A program made the translations under genes and the position numbers. Shown here piece by piece: positions 17,083 to 25,467 of a DNA stretch of 64,000 nucleotides. Within the stretch, counting starts at the first letter, position 1. Every line of letters starts with the position of its first letter. Source of the DNA: G963674685 sp963674685. GTDB lineage: Bacteria > Lernaellota > Lernaellaia > JACKCT01. A model generated the notes under the pieces. The model was not told the DNA's origin. It saw only the letters and a list, made by a program, of their open reading frames with translations, and did no database searches. The stretch is taken from NCBI GenBank assembly GCA_963674685.2, contig CAXXWT010000003.1:248001-312000 (forward strand), written 5' to 3'.

Positions 17083-18431
17083 TCGGTGAAGATAAAATTA
17101 TTTCAAGCCTGGAATCTCTGTTGCGCGAAGCGAAACACGAAGCGACCGCCGTTTGCAATGCGTCTTTTTCCGGCCTGACGCGGTTTGCCAACAATACGAT
17201 TCATCAGAACCTGCACACCGAATCCGTGAGTGTATCCATCAGGGCGAAAATCGGGGAAAGGATCGGCATCGCCGCTACGACGGGGCTCGATTCCGCGCAG
17301 TTGAAGGACACGCTTCGGCGCGCCGAGGCCATAGCGCAGGCCGGTCCCCCGCTGCCCGGGCTTCCCGATCTTCCGGGAAGCCAGAGTTACGCCGCCGTAC
17401 CCACTTATTTTCAGGATACGGCGAGTTTCGGCCCCATGGACAGGGCGAAACATGTGAAGCCGATATTGAATATGGCCAAAACGAATAAAGCCGTCGCTTC
17501 AGGACTGCTTTCGTCGGGCTACAGCGAGCTCGCTATCGCCAACACCAGCGGGCTTCGGGCATATGCTCCGCTGTCCGGGGCGGAGTTGATGGCCATCATC
17601 GGCGACGGGCCTTCTTCGGGATACGCCGCGGCGGTGACGAGAAATATCGGGGATATCGACGGCGAGGCGGCCGGGCGCAGGGCCTTGATGAAATGCATCC
17701 AGGGAAAGCGCCGCGCGGAAATCGAGCCGGGGGATTACGAGGTCGTCTTGGAGCATGCGGCGGTGGGCGACGCCCTGGAATGGCTCAATTATATCGCATT
17801 CGGCAGCAAGCCATACGAGGAAGGCCAGAGTTTCCTTTACGGAAAAGACGGGGAAAAAATCGCCGGAGAAAACATTACAATTCGCGACGACGGCTACGAT
17901 ACGGGTTCTCTCGGGATTCCGTTCGACTTTGAAGGCATGCCGAAGACGAAACATGATTTCGTGAAAAACGGCGTGGCCGGATCATGCGTACACGATACCG
18001 TCAGCGCCGCGAGAAATAACGCGCAAAGCACCGGCCACGCGCCCCCGCCGGAAGAGGCTTCCGGAGGTTCCATGCCGATGAATCTGGTCATGGAAGGCGG
18101 CGATTCCAATCTGGACGGAATGATCTCCTCGGTGGAGCGCGGCATACTGGTGACGCGGTTTCATTACATCAACGGTTTGATCGACACGCCCAGGGCGGTG
18201 CTCACGGGCATGACCAGGGACGGCACATTTCTGATTGAAAAAGGGAAAATCACATCGGGCCTGCCGAACATGCGCTTTATGCAATCCTTCGTTGAAGTGT
18301 TTAACAATGTGAAGCGCCTCAGTGCGGACAAAAAAAGTTGCGCCGCCTGGTGGGGACACACGGGCGCATATTTTGTCCCCGCCATGCACGTTGGAAAATT
18401 CCGTTTTATCGGCGTGCAGAAAGAGGGGTGA
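17079..18431 (+). CDS. PmbA/TldE-type partner of TldD
   Basis: Start at ATG 17079 behind GGGAGG, overlapping the tldD stop by 4 bp; a longer in-frame reading into tldD is a shadow. 450 residues with the TldD/PmbA fold (SVSIRAKIGERIGIAATTGL, NTSGLRAYAP, ENITIRDDGYDTGS) but with no HExxxH motif, as is normal for the non-catalytic half of the heterodimer. A GGSMPMNLVMEGG segment near the C-terminus matches the family. It therefore forms the protease complex with the preceding protein in the cytoplasm. Confidence 0.92.
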   Translation: MIGEDKIISSLESLLREAKHEATAVCNASFSGLTRFANNTIHQNLHTESVSVSIRAKIGERIGIAATTGLDSAQLKDTLRRAEAIAQAGPPLPGLPDLPGSQSYAAVPTYFQDTASFGPMDRAKHVKPILNMAKTNKAVASGLLSSGYSELAIANTSGLRAYAPLSGAELMAIIGDGPSSGYAAAVTRNIGDIDGEAAGRRALMKCIQGKRRAEIEPGDYEVVLEHAAVGDALEWLNYIAFGSKPYEEGQSFLYGKDGEKIAGENITIRDDGYDTGSLGIPFDFEGMPKTKHDFVKNGVAGSCVHDTVSAARNNAQSTGHAPPPEEASGGSMPMNLVMEGGDSNLDGMISSVERGILVTRFHYINGLIDTPRAVLTGMTRDGTFLIEKGKITSGLPNMRFMQSFVEVFNNVKRLSADKKSCAAWWGHTGAYFVPAMHVGKFRFIGVQKEG

Positions 18432-19861
18432 TGAAAGCCGCTATGAAACCGAGCCTTTTATGGCTGCTGATAGCCCTTTTCGCGGCGATGCTCTTTTCGG
18501 CGTGCGGGGATGAGTCATCTTCAGACTCCGGCCGATCGGTAAGCGATCAGCCGGCGACGGACGACGACGCCGAAAACGACGATGAGGGCGATGATGATGG
18601 CAACGACGACGCCGATGATGACGATGTCAACGATGACGCGGATGATGACGCGGTCTTTCTGGAATGCGGCGCGCAGCTTGATGGCGGCGTCATTTTGGCA
18701 AACGATCTCAATTGCGAGGATATGAACGCCGCGGCGATTGTATTGAACTCCGGGGCTTTTCTGGATTGCGCCGGCCATGAAATCCGCGGCCCCGTCGGCG
18801 CGGAAAAACCTACGGTGACGGCGCAGGATGCAAGCGACGTGGGCCTTGTCGATTGCCGACTGGTCGGCGGGCAAAACGTCATCGATTTTCGGAGCGTATC
18901 CAATGCAAGCGTAGAAGCCTGCGAGATCGCGCAACCGGAAATGTTCGGCGTCATGTTCAACGACGTCGATAATTTCACCATCGAGGATAATATCATCAGC
19001 CCTTCGGTTTCCGGTTCATACAACGGACTGGAGATTCATAATGCGCGGCATGGCGTGGTCAAGGGAAATGAGATCGGCGCCTTCACCTGGAGCGGCATCG
19101 CGTTGTACACCGTGAGCGACGCGCAAATCGATGACAATATCGTTTGTGATCCGGGGGATACGGGCATCGGTTACTTCACCACCGGCGATGAGGCGGGCGG
19201 TTGCATTAACGTGACCACCAGCGGCAACGATGTTTCCGGCGCGTGGAATGTCGGCGCCGTGGAAATCATGAACGGAAGTCATCATCTGACTTTTTCCGGC
19301 AACAATTTTCATGACAACAGGCAGGCTTTTTATATTTACGATGATACGGGGGCGCCAAGCCACGATATCGTGATTGCCGGCAATAATATCAGCGATAACG
19401 GAGGCGGACTGAACATCGAAAGCGGCACATACGGTGTTGAGATCACCGAAAACAGTTTCTCGAATATCGACGGCCCTCTGACGTTGCGCGATGTGGAAGA
19501 CGTGACGATCACGGAAAACATCATGGAAAGAGAAACCCTCGGCACGGATTTTCCGCTGAAGTTCAGTAACGCGACGAATCTGGAATTCACGCATAATGTG
19601 CTCGTCAACTATGAAAAATACGTGCAGGCGTCATCGTACGATCAGGTGGACCTGCGTGAGAACTATTGGGACGGATGCCCGTTTCTGATCTGGTTCGATT
19701 TCGACGACGATCCACTGGAGATGATCAATCCCGTCAACGCGCTGCCGTGCCCTTACGTCAATCAGGGCATCGACATCGCCGACGAGGATTCCGACGGCTA
19801 TGACGATGAAAATTGCGAGCGGGAATTTATGATGGAATGCGTCGATCCTCCGGCTGTTTAA
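18431..19861 (+). CDS. Lipoprotein with right-handed beta-helix repeats
   Basis: Start at ATG 18431, which overlaps the PmbA stop by one base (TGATG); a second ATG at 18443 is an alternative. 476 residues. Lipobox FSAC at Cys25, Asp/Asn run at about 45-76, then repeated beta-helix coils such as NSGAFLDCAGHEIRGP, NDVDNFTIEDNIISP, NARHGVVKGNEIGA and HDIVIAGNNISDNGGG (about 95-430), the pattern of pectate-lyase-like/NosD beta-helix proteins. The C-terminus DEDSDGYDDENC resembles a calcium-binding thrombospondin-type motif. Probably an outer-membrane surface protein or polysaccharide binder. Its TAA is shared, as the palindrome TTAA, with the stop of the convergent gene. Confidence 0.82.
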   Translation: MKAAMKPSLLWLLIALFAAMLFSACGDESSSDSGRSVSDQPATDDDAENDDEGDDDGNDDADDDDVNDDADDDAVFLECGAQLDGGVILANDLNCEDMNAAAIVLNSGAFLDCAGHEIRGPVGAEKPTVTAQDASDVGLVDCRLVGGQNVIDFRSVSNASVEACEIAQPEMFGVMFNDVDNFTIEDNIISPSVSGSYNGLEIHNARHGVVKGNEIGAFTWSGIALYTVSDAQIDDNIVCDPGDTGIGYFTTGDEAGGCINVTTSGNDVSGAWNVGAVEIMNGSHHLTFSGNNFHDNRQAFYIYDDTGAPSHDIVIAGNNISDNGGGLNIESGTYGVEITENSFSNIDGPLTLRDVEDVTITENIMERETLGTDFPLKFSNATNLEFTHNVLVNYEKYVQASSYDQVDLRENYWDGCPFLIWFDFDDDPLEMINPVNALPCPYVNQGIDIADEDSDGYDDENCEREFMMECVDPPAV

Positions 19862-21231
19862 TCCGGCTTCGGCGGATTGGACGCCAGGCGATAGATCAAA
19901 AATCCCATCACCGCCACGGCGGCAATCAAAACAATCCACAACGCGTACGAATAACGCTCGTGCCACGGTTTTTCTTTGGGCTTTTCCGCGACGTATTTCT
20001 CATTTGGAGTAACTGCGCTCAAGTAGGCGGGAGTGACGCCTTCCTCGCGAAGCCGCTGTGAATAATAGGAAAAATCATAACTTAATTTCATGGCTTTCGG
20101 ATTGCCGAAATACAAAACGTATTCGTGATCCTTTTTCGCCGGAAAAGCAATCAGGCGCGCGCTCCAGGTCGCGTTCGCCCCAACAAAAGTCAGCGGCGGA
20201 TCATCCCGGTTTTCAATTCGAATTTTGATGTACCGCCACGAGGCCTTGCGCAGTTTGATATACAGTTTTTCGTCGGGCTTTTTACCGGCTGAGAAGCGGT
20301 AAATCACATCGTCGGTCAGAGTTTTCCAGGGCTGCTTAAATTCCTTTTCGATTTTTCCGTTTTCCGTATTGATGATCTTTTTATAGGTTTCCCGGTTGCG
20401 GCCTTGAACGCTCACGCGCCGAAGGAAATTTTCCTGCTCGAAATCCATGCTGATTTCATGAAACGGTAGGTTTTTACGGCCCATGTCAAGCGTGATCTCC
20501 GTGGCCTTTTCCTTTTCAATTTCTTCTTTTTCGATAACCGTAGGCGTGATTATATCGGGACCTTCCGGTTCGATGGAGCTTTCCACGTGGGCGAATGAAA
20601 TTTTTCCGATGACGATCTTTGCGGGGTCCTCTTCGCCGTTGAAAACCGTAATGCGAAGGTAACGTTGATTGTTGGCCGGGATTTTAACAATGTCTTTAAG
20701 ATAATGCCCTTTGGGAAGCCAGTCGGCGTTGACGGAAAAAAGGAACGCTCCCTCGCGAACGTATTCCCATTTTTTCGCGTCGTCGCTTCCCTCGATCAAA
20801 ACCTTTCTTCTGAAATTGGCGCCGCCGGTTGTGATGGTGATCTCGTTTTTAACGATTGGCTTCACGAAATCCGCGACGACGGAGGTCTGGCGGCCCGGCT
20901 GGTAAGTCATGTTGATGAGCTTTGCATAAAACGGTGTGGGAGTTTTTTTGATTTTGTAAATCTGCGGCCAGCGGGTTTCGAAGGGGACTCGCGTTTTCCC
21001 GGGCATTTCCATCAGGCGAAGATCGGAAAGGTTGCTTTGGGCGATATCGCATATTTGCTGCGTTACGGGAAACTCGACAAGGCCGGAATCGGGAATAGTG
21101 TCGATAACGACAGGCGCCATGCTGGACCAGTTGGCCAGGTCTTCGGGATCTTCTTCTTCCGCGCTGAAAGCGAAAGGTGAAAAGGCCAAAATTAATATGC
21201 ATGCCAAAATTGCGAGTAATGCTTTTTTCAT
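19858..21231 (-). CDS. DUF3999-like exported protein with C-terminal membrane anchor
   Basis: 457 residues: signal peptide (MKKALLAILACILILAFSPF, cleavage after FAFSA), beta-rich periplasmic body with two discoidin-like stretches (FRRKVLIEGSDDAKKWEYV and FLRRVSVQGRNRETYKKI), and one C-terminal helix (WIVLIAAVAVMGFLIYRLA). The pairing with a large DUF2339 membrane protein, whose gene overlaps by 4 bp, is the known genomic habit of DUF3999. Function unknown, presumably a joint envelope complex. Confidence 0.83.
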   Translation of the reverse strand: MKKALLAILACILILAFSPFAFSAEEEDPEDLANWSSMAPVVIDTIPDSGLVEFPVTQQICDIAQSNLSDLRLMEMPGKTRVPFETRWPQIYKIKKTPTPFYAKLINMTYQPGRQTSVVADFVKPIVKNEITITTGGANFRRKVLIEGSDDAKKWEYVREGAFLFSVNADWLPKGHYLKDIVKIPANNQRYLRITVFNGEEDPAKIVIGKISFAHVESSIEPEGPDIITPTVIEKEEIEKEKATEITLDMGRKNLPFHEISMDFEQENFLRRVSVQGRNRETYKKIINTENGKIEKEFKQPWKTLTDDVIYRFSAGKKPDEKLYIKLRKASWRYIKIRIENRDDPPLTFVGANATWSARLIAFPAKKDHEYVLYFGNPKAMKLSYDFSYYSQRLREEGVTPAYLSAVTPNEKYVAEKPKEKPWHERYSYALWIVLIAAVAVMGFLIYRLASNPPKPD

Positions 21232-23630
21232 CGTTGATCCTTGTTTTCCTGTTCAAGGCGTTTTTCCAGTTTGTTGTAGAGATATGCGGCGGCGATCATG
21301 AGCCCGCCGATGACGAAGAAGGAGATGATCCGGTAAAGCTGCTCAAGCCCCGCCATGTCGATGAGGACCAGTTTGACGGCGGTGACGCCGAACAGGGCCA
21401 GCGCCGCTACGCGCAACGGGCGCACGCGTTTCCAGAATCCGATAACCAACATAGACGAGGCATACATGCCCCACGCGAGACTCAGGCCCAAAAGCGCCGA
21501 CCAGTTTGCCGCCTGATGATCGGTGGTTCGCGTGTGCCCGAAGTGAAAAACTTCCACGCTTAAAAAGACAAGCAGTATCACGGCGAAAGCGCCGCCGACG
21601 GTCTGAAAAACCCAGGCGCCCAGGTTCTCGTCCGCATTCATTTTCTTGAATCGATAAGCGAAATTCGCCAGCGCCAGGGACGCGAAAAGCGCGCCGATAA
21701 AGCGGAAATTCAGAAAAAGGCGGCTTTCGAATTTCGGCGCGTCGGCGTAGGCCGTCAAAACAAGAATGACGGCGACGGCCAGAGGCAGGAGCCCCGCGAA
21801 TTGGGCCGCGCGGTTTTTGAAAAATTTGCCGAGGTGCAAAAAGGTGAGCGAACCGATCATCCAGACGAAGATTACGGAACACTGTGAGTAATACCGGGAA
21901 CCGACATCCAGGTAGTATTTTCTGAACCAGGCGCCGATTTCATGGTGAAACAGGATGCAGGCGAGCAATCCTCCAAGAATGGGAAGCAGCGTGATGATCG
22001 GTTCGTCCACTTGCGTGGAACGCTTTTCGTAACGCCTGTGAATGTATCCCGAGAGAAAAAATATCGCGGCGACGAAAATGGCTTCGGCGAAGTTTTTGTT
22101 GAGGACGGGAATGTACGGCGCGCTGTGAAGCGGAAAATGGCTGATGAACAGGCGCGCCGCGGCGATGCACAAAACGCCCAGGCCGAACAGGCGCGTGGGC
22201 AGATAACGGAATCGATATCCCAGGTAAATCAGCACCGGCGCCTCGACGGCCCACATCAGCATGACGCCGTGCATCTTCATATGCAGCGGGACGGCCAGCG
22301 TGAGCAGGGCGACGGCCATGGTGACGAAACCGAACAGCGAGTTGGCGTCGGAGGCCAGGCGCTGTCGCGTCAAGGCGCCCATGGCGGTGTAGGACGCCGA
22401 CATCCCCAGGGCGATGAATCCCAGAACGTGCCGGTGGTCGGTTTTCAAAATGGCGTATGCGAATCCGAAGTAAAACACCGCGTTGGCTATGGACATGACG
22501 AAACGTTCGACGGCGATGGGCGTTTCTTTGCGGAGGTGGTAGGTGAAGGGGATCAGCAGGAAAATGATGTAAAACGCCGTGAGCCAGAATATCGCCGGGA
22601 ACTGATCCTTCATCTGGTAGTATTTTTCGTGCCAGACGATGAAAAGCAAAACCGTTCCGACGAATGCCAGAATGTCCAGCGCGCGCCATTTCCTGAAAAA
22701 CGCCACGACCAAAACTCCCAGGTCGAGCATGACGAGGTAGCCCATCAGGCCGTCGCGATTGGCTTTTCCCGTGGAAATCATGACCGGCGTCAGCAAGCCG
22801 CCAAGCGTCGCAAGAACGGCAATCACTTTGGCGTCGTGCAAAATAGCGAGGGTGACGCCGGAAGCGGTCGTGAGAATCATCAGGACGAACGCAATTTCCT
22901 GCCCGATGAGTTGGTAAAATGAAAAGGCGGCGAAAATCGACATATACATGACGGACAGGCCGCAGCCGATGAGACCCTGGCCGAGAAAGCCCATTGATCT
23001 TCTGATGGAAATGTCACCGCTGACTAAAAGGACAATGCCGAAAGCGACGCCCATCATCACGCGGGCGCTGGGGCCGATCCAGTCGTTGTCGAAAGCGTAT
23101 TTCAGAAAGAAACCCGTGGCTATCATCAGGATGACGGCGCCGGCCCAGGTCATCCACCGCTTGCCGATATTCTCCTCGATCCATTCCATGTTGATGGACG
23201 TGCGTGTGGATAAGGCAATGGCCTGTAAAGGCTGCGCTTTTGTTTCCTGCGATGATACAAGGATGCCGACGGGTATATTTTCATGGTCATCATCGACGTC
23301 CTGTGGTTTATCCACAGTTTTATCCACAACATTTTCCACATGCTCGTCCACAGGCTTATCCCCTGTGGATTCCACAACCTTTTGAACAGGCTTATCCACA
23401 GGTTTATCCACGGCATGCTGCGGGGCGGGTAAATGATCCGGCTGGAACTGCAACTCGGAAATCATTGTGTGAAGCTTATTGATGGATTCATTCTGCCTGT
23501 TGATATGCCGTTTAAGATCACGCAGTTGCTGATCGGTTTTGCGGAGCTGGATTATGGCGATAACGCCGGAAATACCGCCCCCGACCAACACAAGCAGGAT
23601 AACGACACCAATAAATACCCAACTATCCAT
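21228..23630 (-). CDS. DUF2339 polytopic membrane protein with VDK-repeat linker
   Basis: 800 residues. One N-terminal helix (about 5-27), a coiled segment (QLRDLKRHINRQNESINKLH), then a low-complexity linker of VDKPVDK units (about 73-108). From about 150 onward there are more than 20 hydrophobic helices, starting GKRWMTWAGAVILMIATGFF, which is the hallmark of DUF2339. The partner DUF3999 gene overlaps at the 3' end. Function of the family is unknown; a role in the envelope is likely. The linker DNA carries a cluster of DnaA-box 9-mers (see separate entry). Confidence 0.9.
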   Translation of the reverse strand: MDSWVFIGVVILLVLVGGGISGVIAIIQLRKTDQQLRDLKRHINRQNESINKLHTMISELQFQPDHLPAPQHAVDKPVDKPVQKVVESTGDKPVDEHVENVVDKTVDKPQDVDDDHENIPVGILVSSQETKAQPLQAIALSTRTSINMEWIEENIGKRWMTWAGAVILMIATGFFLKYAFDNDWIGPSARVMMGVAFGIVLLVSGDISIRRSMGFLGQGLIGCGLSVMYMSIFAAFSFYQLIGQEIAFVLMILTTASGVTLAILHDAKVIAVLATLGGLLTPVMISTGKANRDGLMGYLVMLDLGVLVVAFFRKWRALDILAFVGTVLLFIVWHEKYYQMKDQFPAIFWLTAFYIIFLLIPFTYHLRKETPIAVERFVMSIANAVFYFGFAYAILKTDHRHVLGFIALGMSASYTAMGALTRQRLASDANSLFGFVTMAVALLTLAVPLHMKMHGVMLMWAVEAPVLIYLGYRFRYLPTRLFGLGVLCIAAARLFISHFPLHSAPYIPVLNKNFAEAIFVAAIFFLSGYIHRRYEKRSTQVDEPIITLLPILGGLLACILFHHEIGAWFRKYYLDVGSRYYSQCSVIFVWMIGSLTFLHLGKFFKNRAAQFAGLLPLAVAVILVLTAYADAPKFESRLFLNFRFIGALFASLALANFAYRFKKMNADENLGAWVFQTVGGAFAVILLVFLSVEVFHFGHTRTTDHQAANWSALLGLSLAWGMYASSMLVIGFWKRVRPLRVAALALFGVTAVKLVLIDMAGLEQLYRIISFFVIGGLMIAAAYLYNKLEKRLEQENKDQR
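23205..23412. promoter_or_regulatory. Cluster of DnaA-box-like 9-mers inside the DUF2339 gene
   Basis: The exact 9-mer TTATCCACA, the high-affinity DnaA box, occurs at 23308-23316, 23320-23328 and 23392-23400, and in reverse orientation at 23205-23213. One-mismatch copies are TTTTCCACA (23332-23340) and TTATCCACG (23404-23412). Three exact copies come from GTG-GAT-AA codons of the VDK linker, but the 23205 copy is in another reading frame (Leu-Ser-Thr). No dnaA, dnaN or other origin genes lie nearby. Confidence 0.5.
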
Positions 23631-23666
23631 TCTTTGGTCTAGCTCCCGATTAAATGTACGCCGTCG

Positions 23667-23694
23667 AATCTAGCACAAACTTATGTAAAGACAA
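23667..23694 (-). promoter_or_regulatory. Candidate promoter of the DUF2339-DUF3999 operon
   Basis: On the minus strand TTGTCT (23689-23694) and TAGATT (23667-23672) are spaced by 16 bp, about 35 bp upstream of the DUF2339 start. Two mismatches per box or fewer to sigma-70 consensus; a prediction only. Confidence 0.35.
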
Positions 23695-23754
23695 AAGCGA
23701 GGCTTGGGGATAATCGACTAAAAAAAGTATAAGGACAAAATGGTGTGTCAATCC

Positions 23755-25449
23755 TCAAGGCGCCATGAAATCCAGATCGGCGCCCTGATCAGCCTGAAGC
23801 ACGTGTTTAGAATGCAAATATCGATAGCCTCTTGGCGGCGCTGCCGGCGTTTCCAGGGATTTGCGCCGGCCGGCCAATTCAGTTTCATCAACGAGAAGGT
23901 CGATCCTCCGCCGCGTGACATCAAGTTCGATCATATCCCCGTTGCGCACCAGCGCCAGCGGGCCGCCGACCGCCGATTCGGGGCAGCAATGCAGGACAAT
24001 CGTCCCGTAAGCGGTTCCGCTCATGCGGGCGTCGGACACGCGCACCATATCCTTAATGCCCTGCGCCGCCAGGTATTTTGGAATGGGAATCGCCCCGGCC
24101 TCCGGCATTCCCGCGGCCGCGGGCCCGGCATTGCGCATGACCAGGACGTGATCCTTGGTCAAGGCAAGCGTAGGATCGTCGATGCGGTTTGCAACGTCCT
24201 CCGGCGACTCGAAAACCGCCGCCGGTCCCCTGTGCTGCATGAGTTCCTTCGACGCGGCGGCGCTTTTTATGATAGCGCCGTCGGGAGCCAGGCTGCCGGA
24301 TAGCGCGGTCAAAGCGCCGGTAAGCCCCAGCGGTTTTTCGAGGGTGTATATGGCGTCCTGCCACGCGCCGGGCTCCGGGACATCTCTCAGCAGTTCGCCC
24401 AGCGGTTTTCCCGTGATCCCGACAGCATTCAGATCCAGAAGCGGCGCGAGAGTTTTGAGCAGGACGGGAACGCCGCCGGCGCGGTCCATGTCTTCCAGAT
24501 AACCTTTGCCGGCGGGTTTGCAGTTCACGAGAAGCGGTGTTTTTTCCGATGCCTCCTGGAGATCCTGCAACGAAAGTTTCACACCGGCGCGGCGCGCAAC
24601 GGCCGTGAGGTGTATGATGGCGTTCGTCGAGCCGCCAAGAGCCAGAAGAACGGTCAGGGCGTTTTTAAAGGCGCCGGGAGTCAGAATGTCTTTTGCGACG
24701 ATCGGTTTTGCTGCCAGTTTAACGGCGCGGCGCCCGGATGCGGCGGCGCTCATGAGCCGTTTGCCGGTCACCGACGGAGGCGTGGCGCCGCCGGGCAGCA
24801 TAAGGCCGAGAGTTTCGGTGAGGCAGGCCATGGTCGAGGCCGTTCCCATCACCATGCACGTGCCGCCGGTGGGGCAAAGGTTCTGCTCGATTCCGTCGAT
24901 TTCCTCTTTGTCGATTTCCCCGGCGCGGTAAGCGGCCCAGTTTTTTCGGCAATCGGTGCAGGCGCCCAGGCGCTCGCCTTTCCAGTGTCCCGTGATCATG
25001 GGACCCGTGACGACGCTGACGGCGGGAATGTCCAGGGAAGCCGCCGCCATAAGCTGCGCCGGAACGGTTTTGTCGCATCCGCCCACGAGAACCACGGCGT
25101 CCATGGGTTGCGCGCGTATCATCTCCTCCGTTTCCATGGCCATGAGATTTCGAAAGAGCATCGTGGTGGGCGAAATGAGAATTTCGTGGAGGCTGCCGGT
25201 GGGAAACGCAAAGGGCAGGCCCCCGGCTTCCAGCACGCCGCGTTTCACGGCCTGCACAATCTGCGGCATCTCCCGATGGCAGGTAACGTAATCGGAAGAC
25301 GTGTCGGCGATCCCCACGATGGGGCGGTCCAGATCATGCTTATCCAGTCCCATCGACGCCAGAAAAGCGCGCCGGAGATATTTGCTGAATTCTCCGTCTC
25401 CGTAGGAAGTCAGGTTGCGGAAAATTCCTTTGGCGTCGTTGTCTTTCAT
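23755..25449 (-). CDS. IlvD/Edd-family dehydratase, sugar-acid (arabonate/xylonate) type
   Basis: 564 residues, family-typical length. [2Fe-2S] ligands are Cys57 (TCHREMP), Cys125 (GGCDKTVPA, with Lys127) and Cys198 (CPTGGTCMVMGTASTM). The spacing matches that of sugar-acid dehydratases, and the GTCMVMGTA sequence resembles their GTCNTMGTA more than the ACGGM of true dihydroxyacid dehydratase. The reaction would be loss of water from an aldonic acid to give a 2-keto-3-deoxy acid. It lies 18 bp after a ThDP enzyme gene. No branched-chain amino acid genes are near, which argues against IlvD proper. Confidence 0.82.
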   Translation of the reverse strand: MKDNDAKGIFRNLTSYGDGEFSKYLRRAFLASMGLDKHDLDRPIVGIADTSSDYVTCHREMPQIVQAVKRGVLEAGGLPFAFPTGSLHEILISPTTMLFRNLMAMETEEMIRAQPMDAVVLVGGCDKTVPAQLMAAASLDIPAVSVVTGPMITGHWKGERLGACTDCRKNWAAYRAGEIDKEEIDGIEQNLCPTGGTCMVMGTASTMACLTETLGLMLPGGATPPSVTGKRLMSAAASGRRAVKLAAKPIVAKDILTPGAFKNALTVLLALGGSTNAIIHLTAVARRAGVKLSLQDLQEASEKTPLLVNCKPAGKGYLEDMDRAGGVPVLLKTLAPLLDLNAVGITGKPLGELLRDVPEPGAWQDAIYTLEKPLGLTGALTALSGSLAPDGAIIKSAAASKELMQHRGPAAVFESPEDVANRIDDPTLALTKDHVLVMRNAGPAAAGMPEAGAIPIPKYLAAQGIKDMVRVSDARMSGTAYGTIVLHCCPESAVGGPLALVRNGDMIELDVTRRRIDLLVDETELAGRRKSLETPAAPPRGYRYLHSKHVLQADQGADLDFMAP

Positions 25450-25467
25450 AGGCGTTGCCTCACGGGC

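Noticed and set aside
23205..23412. Chromosomal origin of replication
   Set aside because: Boxes are in a coding region, with no AT-rich unwinding element and no dnaA, dnaN or gyrB nearby; kept only as a possible titration site.
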